DNA of 64,000 nt from contig NZ_FZNS01000004.1 in assembly GCF_900188255.1 (NCBI RefSeq), positions 124,001-188,000 on the forward strand, in the 5' to 3' direction. This document shows, in pieces, positions 43,991 through 54,035 of this stretch; the stretch's first letter is position 1, and each line of letters starts with the position of its first letter. Made by a program: the position numbers and the translations under genes. This DNA is from Hymenobacter mucosus (lineage in GTDB: Bacteria; Bacteroidota; Bacteroidia; Cytophagales; Hymenobacteraceae). A model generated the notes under the pieces. That model ran no database searches. It was not told the DNA's origin and worked only from the letters and a program-made list of their open reading frames with translations.

Positions 43991-46159
43991 CTACCGGCCG
44001 CCGGGCGGGCAGTTTTCCTTCAGGAATTTGGTGAAGGTAGCAGCCAGGTGGCGGCTGGTACCCTCGCCTTCGGAAATGCTGTGCGAGCGGTTGGGGTAGG
44101 ACATCAGCTGGAACACTTTATTATTGCGTACCAGCTCGTTAATCATCTGTTCGGCATTGTTGTAGTGCACGTTGTCGTCGCCGGTACCATGAATGAGCAG
44201 CAGGTTGCCTCGCAGATTTTTGGCGTGCGCCAAGGGTGAGTTGTCTACGAAATAGTGCTTATCCTCGGGCACCAAGCCCATGTAGCGCTCCTGGTAGATG
44301 TTGTCGTAGTTGAGCTGGTTATCAACGGCCGCAATTGAGATACCGGTTTTGTAGATCTGCGGGTACTGAAACAGCAGGTTGAGCGTAGAGGAGCCACCAC
44401 CGCTCCAGCCCCACACGGCCACGCGGCTGGTGTCTACGAAGCTGTTTTTCAGCACTTCTTTAGCACCCATGGCTTGGTCACGGATGTTGAGGCTGCCAAT
44501 GTTGTGGTAGATGGCCTTGCGGAACTCACGCCCGCGCGGAGCCGGGGCACCGCGGTTTTCCAGGGAGGCGTAGATGTAGCCATCTTCGGCCATGCTACCC
44601 TGGTAGAGGCGGTTGGAGCCGGTGCCGAAGCGGTCCGTGACGGTTTGGCTGGCGGGCTCCCCGTACACGTAGAATACGATGGGGTATTTCTTGTTGGGGT
44701 CGAAGTTGGCAGGCTTCACCATCCAGCCGTCTAAGGTCACACCATCTACGGTTTTCACCTGGAAGAACTCAGGCGTGGGTAGCTTCAGGTTCTTGGCCTG
44801 CGCGGGCGTTTCGCCCCCGCTCAGGCGCTGATGATTCGGCAGGGCCACCACGTCCGACACGGGGTACACCGTGCTGCTGGAGTACGTGTGGAGGGCCAGC
44901 TTGCCGTTGGGTGAAATCTCATAGCTGTGTGAGCCCGGCAGGTTTTGGGGCGTCACGCGCTGGGCCGAGCCGCCTTTCAGGGCCACTTTGTACAGGTAAG
45001 TTTGAGTAGCATTGGTGGGGGAAGCCATGAAGTAGATGGTTCCCTCCTTCTCGTTAATAGACTCCAGACTGATAACGTCGAAGTTGCCCTTGGTAAGAAG
45101 CTTCTCCTTGCCTTTGCGGTCAATGGTATAGAGGTGGCGCCAGCCGTCTTTCTCGCTGCTCCACACAAAGCTCTTTCCCCCCTCTATCCAGTTCCAGCCC
45201 ACGGCTTCCGCCTTGGCATCCACCCAGGCCTTGTCGGTGTCGGTATAGATAGGCTTTACGGCACCGGTAGCGGTAGTACAGAGCATAAGCTTGCTCTCGT
45301 TCTGGCGGCGGTTGAGTTGCTGCAGAATCAGTTCGCCGTTGCCGGCCCACTCCATGCGCGGAATGTAGTGCTGCACGGCGTCGCCGGGCACGTTCATCCA
45401 GCGGGTTTCCCCGCCCGCTACGGGTACCACGCCCACGCGGCAGCGGCTGGGGTCCTCGCCCACTACGGGGTACTCTACCGGAATGGTAAACGGATACAGT
45501 GCATCCGTGGTGTTCATCATGAGGTAGTTGCGCGTCTTGGTAGCGTCTAGCTGCCAATAGGCAATGCTCTGCCCGTCGGGGGCCCAGCGAAACCCGTCGC
45601 GGCAGTCCAGCTCTTCCTCATACACCCAGTCGAAGGTGCCGTTGATGAGGCGGTCTGTGCCGTCGGTAGTGAGGGCGGTGATGCGGTTATCGGCTAGGTT
45701 TTCTACGTAAAGGTTATGCTCGCTCACGTAGGCCACCTTGCTACCATCGGGCGAGAATTTGGCAAACATCAGCGACGACTCTGGGCGGCCCTTACCTAGC
45801 TGGGTGAGCTGCTTGCTGGCCAGGTTGTATACCCAGTAGTCGCCGCGGGTGTCGTAGCGCCACACTTTCTTGGTGTTGGTATTGAGCAGCACCTGACGGC
45901 CATCGTCGGAGAAGGTGAAGCGGCGCACTTTCAGCGGGGCGCTCTGTCCCTGGGGTGTGAGCTGCTGCTTGCTGATGAGGGTGAGCGACTTACTAGCGTC
46001 GCGCGCATCGAGCTGAACGATTTCGTCTTGCTGGACGCGCACGTAGCCGTTGCCGTCCTTGGTCCACTGGGTAGCATTGCCCTGCGCCAGCGTGAGAGTG
46101 GCCGAGCACAGCAAAAGCCCTGCTGCTACGCCCACATGGCGTACTGCGTGTTGTATCAT
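43991..46159 (-). CDS. dipeptidyl peptidase IV-type serine peptidase (S9B)
   Basis: 722-aa secreted or periplasmic exopeptidase that releases Xaa-Pro/Ala dipeptides. Signal peptide about 1-25. The N-terminal beta-propeller carries the double-Glu motif FDWVYEEEL that binds the peptide amino terminus. The C-terminal hydrolase domain has nucleophile S586 in WGWSGGGSS, Asp in GTGDDNVHY and His in YPNRSHSISEG. It is not part of the glycan operons by function; such peptidases occur throughout Bacteroidetes. Confidence 0.94.
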   Translation of the reverse strand: MIQHAVRHVGVAAGLLLCSATLTLAQGNATQWTKDGNGYVRVQQDEIVQLDARDASKSLTLISKQQLTPQGQSAPLKVRRFTFSDDGRQVLLNTNTKKVWRYDTRGDYWVYNLASKQLTQLGKGRPESSLMFAKFSPDGSKVAYVSEHNLYVENLADNRITALTTDGTDRLINGTFDWVYEEELDCRDGFRWAPDGQSIAYWQLDATKTRNYLMMNTTDALYPFTIPVEYPVVGEDPSRCRVGVVPVAGGETRWMNVPGDAVQHYIPRMEWAGNGELILQQLNRRQNESKLMLCTTATGAVKPIYTDTDKAWVDAKAEAVGWNWIEGGKSFVWSSEKDGWRHLYTIDRKGKEKLLTKGNFDVISLESINEKEGTIYFMASPTNATQTYLYKVALKGGSAQRVTPQNLPGSHSYEISPNGKLALHTYSSSTVYPVSDVVALPNHQRLSGGETPAQAKNLKLPTPEFFQVKTVDGVTLDGWMVKPANFDPNKKYPIVFYVYGEPASQTVTDRFGTGSNRLYQGSMAEDGYIYASLENRGAPAPRGREFRKAIYHNIGSLNIRDQAMGAKEVLKNSFVDTSRVAVWGWSGGGSSTLNLLFQYPQIYKTGISIAAVDNQLNYDNIYQERYMGLVPEDKHYFVDNSPLAHAKNLRGNLLLIHGTGDDNVHYNNAEQMINELVRNNKVFQLMSYPNRSHSISEGEGTSRHLAATFTKFLKENCPPGGR

Positions 46160-46487
46160 GCGAACAAATGAGATTTAGGGCCTGAAATTAGCGTTTTCGC
46201 CGGGACCTTGCGGCATTTTGCATACCAAATTGGGCCCAAGCCCCGTGAACGCGCAAAGGGCCGGCCTGCCCCCCTAACAGGCAAACCGACCCTCCAATGA
46301 ACCGGACTAGTGTAGTGCCGGCCCAGAAATAGCTACCCGAATAAGTTGCTTGGCTGGGCATCCGCAGTAGTGCCCTTCGAAGGCAACTGCACCCGGTTGT
46401 TGTCAACCAGGTGCAGTTGCCGCCCGGTCCGGTGGGGCTAATCCCCAAAAGTCCCACCGAAATGCGCAAGCACCCGCCGCGAGTCGC
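46160..46487. other. intergenic region between DPP IV and GH16 genes
   Basis: 328 bp with no gene. Apart from the GH16 terminator hairpin at 46382-46421 I see no clear signal; the DPP IV promoter should lie here, but no TAnnTTTG on the minus strand is convincing. Confidence 0.5.
46382..46421 (-). terminator. hairpin ending the SusC-SusD-PKD-GH16 operon
   Basis: GGCAACTGCACC and GGTGCAGTTGCC with an inner GGTTG/CAACC form an almost continuous 17-bp stem with a 4-nt loop. It lies about 65 bp after the GH16 stop on the minus strand. No strong T-run. Confidence 0.7.
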
Positions 46488-47372
46488 TTATTTATACTGG
46501 TAGTAGCGCACGTAGTCTACTTGCATTTGCTTCGGAAACACCGCCGTTCCGTCGGGGTTACCGTCAAAGTTGCCGCCCACGGCCACGTTCAGAATTAGGA
46601 AGAACGGGTTGTTGAACGGAAAAGGACTAGCATCGGAGCTAGTGAAGGTGTAGTACGGGGTAGCGGCCCCATCTAAATAGAACCGCAGCAGGTCCTTGCT
46701 TCGCACTACGCTGTAGGTATGAAAGTCCTCGGAGAGGTCGATGGCCAGCGTTTGGGTAGTGCCCTTGAAGCGGTGGTCGGCTACGCTGTTGCCAAAGTGC
46801 ATGGTGGAGAGCAGTTCCATGGGCCGGCTGCCGCGCAGTTCCAGGATATCAATTTCACCACACATGGGCCAGTTATTCTGGTCGATATTGTCGCCCAGCA
46901 TCCAGATAGCGGGCCATACCCCTTTGCCTTTGGGCACTTTGGCGCGCACATCAATGCGGCCAAACTGAAAGCTTTGCTTGCCTTTGGTAATGAGGCGCGC
47001 TGAGGTGTAGGCATTATTCCCCGACTGCTGCTGACGGGCTTGGATAACGAGGTTGCCGCCGCTCAAAAAAGTGTTATCGGTGGAGTTGGTATAGTTCTGC
47101 AACTCATTGTTGCCCCAGCCACCACCACCTTGCTCATACACCCACTTGCTTTGGTCGAGGCTGCCTGTGTCAAACTCGTCGCTCCACTTGAGTTCCGTGT
47201 ACTGATTGTAGTCGCGCGCCTCTTCATTTACCGCTGGCGTAGTGGGAGTTGGTGGCGCGGGAGCCGGAACGTCCTTGGTTTTCTTTTCAGTGCAGGACAT
47301 CAAGCTCAGGGTCAGCATAAAGCCGACCCCAAACCGAAGTTTCCGCCACCCGAAGGAGGATTGAATAGTCAT
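46488..47372 (-). CDS. GH16 family endo-beta-glucanase (laminarinase-like lipoprotein)
   Basis: 294-aa beta-jelly-roll endoglucanase. The catalytic ExDxxE motif is MCGEIDILEL, where the first Glu is the nucleophile and the last the acid/base. WPAIWMLGDN and the C-terminal FFLILNVAVGGNFDG fit GH16 subfamily 3 (beta-1,3- and mixed-linkage glucanases). The ATG at 47372 begins a lipoprotein signal ending at LMSC, so the enzyme is probably surface-anchored; an in-frame GTG at 47411 is unlikely. It is the last gene of the operon and its start lies 39 bp after the PKD gene stop. It probably makes the first cut in laminarin-type glucan. Confidence 0.93.
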   Translation of the reverse strand: MTIQSSFGWRKLRFGVGFMLTLSLMSCTEKKTKDVPAPAPPTPTTPAVNEEARDYNQYTELKWSDEFDTGSLDQSKWVYEQGGGGWGNNELQNYTNSTDNTFLSGGNLVIQARQQQSGNNAYTSARLITKGKQSFQFGRIDVRAKVPKGKGVWPAIWMLGDNIDQNNWPMCGEIDILELRGSRPMELLSTMHFGNSVADHRFKGTTQTLAIDLSEDFHTYSVVRSKDLLRFYLDGAATPYYTFTSSDASPFPFNNPFFLILNVAVGGNFDGNPDGTAVFPKQMQVDYVRYYQYK

Positions 47373-47411
47373 GAAGCAAAAATAAGAGCGAGAAAGTGAG
47401 CGTATGCTCAC

Positions 47412-48674
47412 CTATTTGGCAACCATCTTAATGGTGAATACCGTTCCACCGGCTTGGCCGCTACCCGCCCGGATAGTCATTTTCTTCTCGTCGATGGAAA
47501 GAATGCGGTAAACCCGTTCCGTCACGGATGCATCTACGGCGCCAATGAAGGCACCAGCGCGCGTGAGAGTAAACTGTGCTAAGCCAGCCCCCGCAGCCGG
47601 ACCAAACACGAAGGGCGAAGTGCCCGACAAAGGCGCTTGGCAGGTATAGTTAGTCTTATCAGCAAAGAACGTTTCCGCCTTAGCATCATAAGTAAACAGG
47701 TTGGCCATGCTGAACGTGAACTCATCATCGGACTGGCAGCCGGGTAGTTCGCCAGGCTTTACTCCTGCGAAATAGGTAGAAGGCGAAGCCTCAGTACCTA
47801 CCGTAATGGGAGCATCGGCGGTGTTGTCCAACATCCAGGTTTTGGAGGAGCCACCGGTTAGTAGCAGCTTGATGGGCGCCGTAGCATCGAAGGGAGCAAG
47901 CGTTATTACCGTACGGGTGCCGTCGGGGTTAGTGCCACGCAACCGCAGACGCGTGTCGGTGGCTTCCAGGATGTCGTAGGTCTTGTTTGATACGGAATCG
48001 GGCAGGCCAATGAAAGCGCCCTTCCCTTTCAACACAATTTGCGGATTGCCGCTACCGTTGGGCCGGAAGATAAAGTCGCCGGAGTTCACGCGCGAGGTAC
48101 CACAGGCGCCATTCTGGTAGGTTTGGCCTCCACTTTCGTAGTTGAGCGTGAAGCCGTTGCTAAACGAAAACTGGTCGTCGAGTTGGCAAGCAGGCAAGGT
48201 AGTAGAGCTAGAAAGTACGGCCCCAGTAGCCGACTCGCGCACGATAGAGCCGGGCGCATCCAGGAAGGACCACACGCGCGTGCCGCTGCCGGCGCAATCT
48301 ACCAATTTGCTGAAGGCAGCATTGTTGCAGGCATCAGCTACTACTACCGTTTGCTTAGCTGAGAAGCTAGTACCGCCTTTACCGGCCGTGATCAGCTCTA
48401 CTTGGTAAGAGCCGGGCCGGGTGTAGGTGTGCTGCACGGTGTTGCCGGAGGCACGAGAGTTGTCGCCGAAGTTCCACTGGTACAGAAACCCGTCTTGGCT
48501 GGTGCTGGTGAAGGTAACTACCGTGGGAAACTCCGTGGTATTGGCCTGAAAGGTGAAGCTAGACTGGGGCACGGAGCCTTCCAGCTCGTAGTCGTCTTCT
48601 ATCTTACAGGAAGAGAACAGCAGCGGGGCTGATAATAAGCCTAATACAGCTAGGCGTAGTATAGAATTTTTCAT
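47412..48674 (-). CDS. PKD-domain surface lipoprotein, probable glycan-binding protein
   Basis: 420-aa lipoprotein (signal ending FSSC). A PKD domain (about 38-115: TSTSQDGFLYQWNFGDN, HTYTRPGSYQVELI) is followed by two repeats of about 140 residues (about 120-265 and 270-418). Each repeat runs from a W-containing opening (TRVWSFLDA / SKTWMLDN) through CQLDDQFSF / CQSDDEFTF, a second Cys (GACG / YTCQ), a GAFIG strand and a closing IL-strand. In position it matches the surface glycan-binding proteins encoded after susD in many polysaccharide loci. Binding is inferred from position and architecture; I do not recognise the repeat as a named family. Confidence 0.8.
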   Translation of the reverse strand: MKNSILRLAVLGLLSAPLLFSSCKIEDDYELEGSVPQSSFTFQANTTEFPTVVTFTSTSQDGFLYQWNFGDNSRASGNTVQHTYTRPGSYQVELITAGKGGTSFSAKQTVVVADACNNAAFSKLVDCAGSGTRVWSFLDAPGSIVRESATGAVLSSSTTLPACQLDDQFSFSNGFTLNYESGGQTYQNGACGTSRVNSGDFIFRPNGSGNPQIVLKGKGAFIGLPDSVSNKTYDILEATDTRLRLRGTNPDGTRTVITLAPFDATAPIKLLLTGGSSKTWMLDNTADAPITVGTEASPSTYFAGVKPGELPGCQSDDEFTFSMANLFTYDAKAETFFADKTNYTCQAPLSGTSPFVFGPAAGAGLAQFTLTRAGAFIGAVDASVTERVYRILSIDEKKMTIRAGSGQAGGTVFTIKMVAK

Positions 48675-48748
48675 GGGAATTCAGGGGGCAATAAGGAGAT
48701 GGGAGGCTAGTAGGCCCGCCCGGAGTGCATCTTCGGGCGGGCAAACAA

Positions 48749-50245
48749 TTAGTAGCCGGGGTTTTGCGCCAAGTTGGGGTTCAAATCGCGCTCCGTCTGC
48801 GGAATGGGCAGCACTACGTTGAAGGGCTTGATACCCTTGGCAATCAGCTGAGGCGAAGTCAGCAGCGTGCCTGTACGCTTCATATCAAACCAGCGGTCCA
48901 TCTCAAATGCCAACTCATACTTCCGCTCCCGGATAACGGCCGTTTTGAAAGCAGCCGCACTAATACCGGCAGCAATGTCCTTGGCGCTAGCCGTATTGAT
49001 GGGCAGGCCAAACGCGCGGCGTCGCACCTTGTTAATGGCTTCCAGGCCGGTAGCCGTGGGGCCTTCTGCTTCAGCCTGAATCAGGTACATCTCGGCTAGG
49101 CGCAGCACCGGAATATTCAGCTCAGAATCCCAGATGTTGGTGTTCGCTTTGCCCACAAACCACTTCTTTACGCCGTAGCCGTTCGGTGAGCCAGGCAGCG
49201 AAGCGGGCTGGGTGCGGCCGTCAGGATACACGTCGCCGGGTTTCCAGATGGTGGCGTCGCGGCGCAAGTCGCCGGCTTCGTAGCCCGCCACAAAGTCGGG
49301 CTCGGGAATGTTAAAGCCATAGCCGCCCTGGGGCACAATACCCTGGCCGCGAGGGCCAAAGAACTCGTTGCCACTAAAGCCGGGACCATCCTGGGTGTAC
49401 TGGTTACGTCCCGAAATGAACTGGGCTTCAAACAACGACTCCTTGCCGTTCTCGTTGGCTACCTTGAAGTTGTCGGCATAGTTGTCCCACAGGGCTTTGC
49501 CGCTACCCGAAATTACTTCTCGGGCGCGCTGGCCCGCTTCCGTCATTTTGTTCTCGGTGAGGTACACCTTGGCCAGCAGGCCGGTAGCAGCCCATTTCGT
49601 GGCCCGCCCAATGTCGTCGCCGCTGTAGGACGGAGGCAGGTTGCCGATGGCATCGGTCAGGTCCTTTTCAATTTGGGCGTATACCTGGGCGGCGGGCGTG
49701 CGCGGCACGTTTACTTCCGCTAGCGTTGCAGGTGGAGTAGTCAGTAGGGGCACATCACCGTAGGCGCGCACCAGGTCAAAGTAGTACTTGGCGCGCAAGA
49801 ACTGAGCTTCGCCGAGGCAGCGCTTTTGCAGGGCGGGGTCAATGCTCATGGCGGGCACCTTCTGCAACACAATGTTGGCGCGGCCAATGCCCACGTAGCA
49901 GCTACCCCACAGGCGGTTTACTACGGGATTGGTGGTAGGGATGTTGAAGTTATCAAGCTGCTGGTACTCAATACCGTCGCCGCCACCGCCGCCGCCGGTG
50001 TTGGAAAGATCCGAGAAAATGTCGCCTACGCCCCATAGCGCGGCGTTGTACTGGCCCGCCGTAATTAGCTCGCCATACACGGCATTGGTTGCCTGAATGG
50101 CATCAGTAGCCGTTTTGTAGAAGTTTGCATCCGTTACCTGGTCAGTGGGAGATTCAGCCAGGAATTCTTCGCCGCAGCTGGAAAGCAGGCCCAAAGTCAG
50201 TAGCCAAGCTCCGCAGACGTATTTGTATTTTTTAGTGGGTAGCAT
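48749..50245 (-). CDS. SusD/RagB-family surface glycan-binding lipoprotein
   Basis: 498-aa outer-membrane lipoprotein. Signal ends at LLSSC (Cys24). Core helices LGEAQFLRAKYYFDLVRAYGDVPL and the C-terminal RERKYELAFEMDRWFDMKRTG are typical of SusD. Partner of the SusC at 50266, whose stop lies 20 bp before this ATG. Expected to bind beta-glucan fragments made by the GH16 enzyme. Confidence 0.95.
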   Translation of the reverse strand: MLPTKKYKYVCGAWLLTLGLLSSCGEEFLAESPTDQVTDANFYKTATDAIQATNAVYGELITAGQYNAALWGVGDIFSDLSNTGGGGGGDGIEYQQLDNFNIPTTNPVVNRLWGSCYVGIGRANIVLQKVPAMSIDPALQKRCLGEAQFLRAKYYFDLVRAYGDVPLLTTPPATLAEVNVPRTPAAQVYAQIEKDLTDAIGNLPPSYSGDDIGRATKWAATGLLAKVYLTENKMTEAGQRAREVISGSGKALWDNYADNFKVANENGKESLFEAQFISGRNQYTQDGPGFSGNEFFGPRGQGIVPQGGYGFNIPEPDFVAGYEAGDLRRDATIWKPGDVYPDGRTQPASLPGSPNGYGVKKWFVGKANTNIWDSELNIPVLRLAEMYLIQAEAEGPTATGLEAINKVRRRAFGLPINTASAKDIAAGISAAAFKTAVIRERKYELAFEMDRWFDMKRTGTLLTSPQLIAKGIKPFNVVLPIPQTERDLNPNLAQNPGY

Positions 50246-50265
50246 TGTGGGAAGTAGTTAGGGGA

Positions 50266-53200
50266 TTAGAAACCGATGTTGAGGCCAGCCAGGAATACTC
50301 GTGGCTGAGGATATATCCCCAGGTCCACACCGCGGGAGCCCACTTCGGGGTCGTAGCCGGTGTATTTGGTTAGCGTCAATAGGTTTTGGGCACTCACGTA
50401 CACGCGCAGTTGCTTAGCAGCAATGCGCTCGGTTAGGCCCGCGGGAAGGGCATAGCCTAGGGTGAGGGTTTTAACGCGCAGGTAGGAGCCGTCTTCTAGG
50501 AAATAGGAGCTCACCCGCAGGTTCTGGTTGGGGTCGCCTGCAATGGCGCGGGGCACGTCGTTGCTAGTACCGGGGCCAGTCCAGCGGCCCAGCACGCGGG
50601 TACTACCACTGCTGTTGCCGTAGAGCGGGCTTTCCAGAATGTAGCGGTTCTGGTTGTAGATGTCATTGCCCTGCGAGCCCTGCACAAACACGTTCAGATC
50701 AAAGCCACCCCAGGTCAGGGTGTTGTTCAGACCGTAGGTAAAATCGGGGTTAGGGTTGCCGATAAACTTGCGGTCCAAGGCATTGATAGCGCCGTCGTTG
50801 TTCAGGTCCTTGAAGCGAATGTCGCCAGGGGCAGCACCACTCTGCGTAGCGTGGTTGTCAATATCTTCCTGAGTTTGGAACAGGCCATCGGCCACGTACC
50901 CGTAGAAGGAGCCGAAGGGCTGACCTACGTCGTAGCGGACAATGGTGCCGCTCAGAGCGCCCAGGCCGTTGTAAGGCTGCCCTACTCCCAGTGACTCCAA
51001 CTCCGTCTTGAAGACCGACATATTCAGGGTGGTCGTCCAGTTTAAGGCGCGGCCCGTGCCCTGCACGTTGTGCGACGTGAAGGAGAAGTCGATACCGCGG
51101 TTGTAGGCCGAGGCAGCGTTCCGGTTCACATCCTGGTACGTACCCGACACCAACGATACCGGCACGGGAGCAATCAGGTTCGGGGAGTTCCGGTTGTAGA
51201 GGTCAATGGTGGCCTCGAAGCGGTTTTCCAGGAAGCCTAAGTCAATACCAATGTTGGTCTGGTTGTTTGTTTCCCAGCGAAGCTCAGGGTTCGACTGGCG
51301 CGTAGGCGCCGCCCCAATCTGCAGGGCACCCGTGGGACCGAAGGGATACTGGATACCCGAGTTAACGGCAAACAGGTAAGCGAAGCGGCCAGCGTTGTTG
51401 GGGTTGCCCACTTTGCCGTAGCCCACGCGCAGTTTGAGGTTGCTCAGGACGCTGTTGCCCTTCAAGAAATCCTCCTCCGAGATGCGCCAGCCCGCCGATA
51501 CGCCGGGGAAGAAGCCAAACTTGTCGCCGGGCGGGAAGTTGCCGGAGCCGTCGTAGCGAGCCGTCGCCTGGAATAGGTACTTACCCGCAAACTCGTAATT
51601 GACACGACCAAAATAGCTGGCCAGGCGCGACGGTGGGTTGATAGTACCGGCGTTGGCCAGTTGGGTGTTAATGGGGCCCGAGTTGATTACCTGCAAGTCG
51701 TTGCGCAGGTAGCCCGTCCGGTAAGCCTCCACGTTGCTGTAGTTGAACTCCTGAGCCGATTGACCTACCAGCAAGGTAAACTGGTGCTTGTCGGCAAACA
51801 GGTGGTCGTAGGTAATGGTGTTTTCGATGAGGTAGCTCGGCGCGTACGACGACGTAGCTGAAGAGCCTGCCAGGTTGTAGCGCGTTGAGTACACGTCACT
51901 GCCTACGCGCAGTTCGGGCACCGTAGGTCGGAACGCATTGTAGTTATCAAAGATGAAGTCAGCACCCACGTTCGTACGGAAGCGCAGGCCTTTTACGGGC
52001 TCCAACTCAGCAAACAGGGTAGTCAGGGCACGGTTACGCGTAAACCGTTGGTTGTTTAGCGTGGCAGCAGCAATAGGGTTCTCCTCCACGAAGTTGTCTT
52101 GCAGACCACGGGGCTCGTAGTAGTAGCCATCGGGGCGGTACACCGGAATAATGGCCGGGATACGCAGTGTTTGCTGCACCGTACCGTACTCACCGCTGTT
52201 GGACGTAATCTGCCGGTCGCTGAGGTGCGTGAGCGAGATGCTGTTACCCAGCTTCAGAATCTTGTTTACCTGCACGTCGCCGTTGGCCCGGATGGTAAAG
52301 CGCTCAAAGTTGGACCCCACAATGGTACCGTCCTGCTGGAAGTAGCTGCCCGACACGGCAAAGCGTGCCTTTTCGCTACCACCCGTAGCCGAGAGGGAGT
52401 AGTTCTGAATGGCAGCCCGGCGGAATACTTCATCCTGCCAGTCGGTGCCTTCACCCAGGGCTTGCGGATCGCGCAAACGGTCTACTACGATTGGCTCGCC
52501 ATTAGCTATACGGTTCTCGTTGTTAATGACAGCGTACTCCCGGGAATTAAGCAGGTCAAGCTTGCGCCATACCTGCTGCACCCCCCGGTACACGTCCAGG
52601 TTGATGGTAGAGGTACCGGCCTTGCCGCGCTTGGTAGTGATAATTACTACCCCGTTCGCAGCACGCACCCCGTAAATAGCCGTCGCCGAAGCATCCTTCA
52701 GAATATCGATAGTTTCGATATCATTGGGGCTGATGGCGTTCAACTGGTTTTCACCACCATCGGGCAGGGGGAAACCGTCCACCACGTAGAGGGGGTTGTT
52801 GTTGCCCGCCGACGTAATACCGCGCACCCGAATAGATGTGCCCGCGGCACCACCCGGGGCACCTCCATTGGAAGTTACTGTAACACCGGCGGCGCGCCCT
52901 TGCAGAGCCTGAGTAGCATCTGCCACGGGTTGCGAGGCAATTTCCCGCGCCGATACCGAGGACACGGCACCCGTTACGCTACCTCTCTCCTGGGTACCGT
53001 AGCCTACTACTACTACTTCGCTCAAGGCCCGCGTGTCCTCAATCAGGCTCACGCTTAAGTTGGAAGTAGCACCCGTAATGGGCACTTCTTTGCGGGCAAA
53101 GCCTACGTAGCTAAAGATCAGCGTTGAGCCTTCAGGCGCAGTAAGAGTAAAGCCACCGTCGGAGTTAGAAGAAGTACCAAGGGTAGTACCCTTCACAATA

Positions 53201-53406
53201 ATTGTGACACCCGGTAGCGGGTCACCATTTTCCTGCGTTACGCGACCCGAAATAGTCACGTCGGCCACTGCAGCACGACGCGTAACGCCTTCATCTGGGG
53301 TAGTGGAGGCATTTGCCGCAAGCGGCGCAGCCAGCACGGGACCACCGCAAGCAGCTAGCCACAAGGCCCGCCGCAACAGGGTCTGAGTGTAGAGGTATTG
53401 GTTCAT
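50266..53406 (-). CDS. SusC/RagA-type TonB-dependent receptor
   Basis: 1046-aa outer-membrane transporter. Signal peptide about 1-33; carboxypeptidase-regulatory-like domain about 48-122; SEVVVVGYGT TonB-box region; plug with IRVRGITSAGNNNPLYVVDG; barrel ending in GLNIGF. No STN domain is present, and no sigma/FecR pair is nearby, so control must be by other means. First gene of the leftward SusC-SusD-PKD-GH16 operon, with a promoter candidate about 375 bp upstream. Confidence 0.95.
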   Translation of the reverse strand: MNQYLYTQTLLRRALWLAACGGPVLAAPLAANASTTPDEGVTRRAAVADVTISGRVTQENGDPLPGVTIIVKGTTLGTSSNSDGGFTLTAPEGSTLIFSYVGFARKEVPITGATSNLSVSLIEDTRALSEVVVVGYGTQERGSVTGAVSSVSAREIASQPVADATQALQGRAAGVTVTSNGGAPGGAAGTSIRVRGITSAGNNNPLYVVDGFPLPDGGENQLNAISPNDIETIDILKDASATAIYGVRAANGVVIITTKRGKAGTSTINLDVYRGVQQVWRKLDLLNSREYAVINNENRIANGEPIVVDRLRDPQALGEGTDWQDEVFRRAAIQNYSLSATGGSEKARFAVSGSYFQQDGTIVGSNFERFTIRANGDVQVNKILKLGNSISLTHLSDRQITSNSGEYGTVQQTLRIPAIIPVYRPDGYYYEPRGLQDNFVEENPIAAATLNNQRFTRNRALTTLFAELEPVKGLRFRTNVGADFIFDNYNAFRPTVPELRVGSDVYSTRYNLAGSSATSSYAPSYLIENTITYDHLFADKHQFTLLVGQSAQEFNYSNVEAYRTGYLRNDLQVINSGPINTQLANAGTINPPSRLASYFGRVNYEFAGKYLFQATARYDGSGNFPPGDKFGFFPGVSAGWRISEEDFLKGNSVLSNLKLRVGYGKVGNPNNAGRFAYLFAVNSGIQYPFGPTGALQIGAAPTRQSNPELRWETNNQTNIGIDLGFLENRFEATIDLYNRNSPNLIAPVPVSLVSGTYQDVNRNAASAYNRGIDFSFTSHNVQGTGRALNWTTTLNMSVFKTELESLGVGQPYNGLGALSGTIVRYDVGQPFGSFYGYVADGLFQTQEDIDNHATQSGAAPGDIRFKDLNNDGAINALDRKFIGNPNPDFTYGLNNTLTWGGFDLNVFVQGSQGNDIYNQNRYILESPLYGNSSGSTRVLGRWTGPGTSNDVPRAIAGDPNQNLRVSSYFLEDGSYLRVKTLTLGYALPAGLTERIAAKQLRVYVSAQNLLTLTKYTGYDPEVGSRGVDLGIYPQPRVFLAGLNIGF

Positions 53407-54035
53407 GAATGTGGGAATGGTGGGAATGAGTGATAATGAATAGCCGCTAGTTGGGAAAATGGCGACATGCAGAGTAGCGAAGAGGATGGTTGCTCAGCTT
53501 GCTAGCTGGCACTGCATACAAGAAAGCTAGGGCCGTACCTATCCCTTTCTTGGCTCTACTTCAGTAGGGGTAGTAGACCGGGGCGCCAAGTACAGACACC
53601 TGCCTATACGCTTGCCTCCATTACTGATGAGTGTTTGGTTACCAAGACCAGCAAGCTGTTGACGAAACTCAGTAGCGGAAGCACTACGAGATTAGATCGA
53701 ATGCACTAGAAAAAGGGAGTGGAATATTGGAACCAGAGTACTACTACAGAGCAGCAATGCATACCTGGCCGAAAGGGACACCCAAATATATTCGGCCTTG
53801 TTTCGGAAATGCAATAGCAAAAACTGCCCCTACTGTTCTAGAAAGCCTTTTTTTCATCTTGCTAACAAGATTCCTATACACTTACTACACAAACAAAACT
53901 CGCTATTATAGGCTCTATTTCGTTTAGAGCGCACTAGTTGATTTGATACCTATCAGCTAAAAAACAATCAAGAAAATGGTCTTCTACGAGTAATAATTTT
54001 AAATAATTTACTCTCGTAAGCCTTTACTCACTTAC
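53407..54035. other. intergenic region upstream of susC with a long leader
   Basis: 629 bp with no supported gene. It holds the promoter candidate at 53783-53814. The stretch 53860-54030 is markedly AT-rich compared with the genes around it. An open frame of 66 codons at 53727-53927 crosses the promoter and shows no start signal or protein-like character, so I leave it out. Confidence 0.5.
53783..53814 (-). promoter_or_regulatory. promoter of the SusC-SusD-PKD-GH16 operon
   Basis: On the minus strand, -33 TTG (53814-53812), a 21-bp spacer and -7 TATATTTG (53790-53783). Transcription would start near 53776 and give a leader of about 370 nt before the susC ATG. Confidence 0.55.

Noticed and set aside
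52099..53058. 319-codon open frame on the plus strand, antisense to susC
   Set aside because: No recognisable protein features; it is a shadow of the conserved plug region of the SusC gene.
53727..53927. 66-codon open frame upstream of susC
   Set aside because: It crosses the promoter candidate on the other strand, has an odd composition and no start signal.
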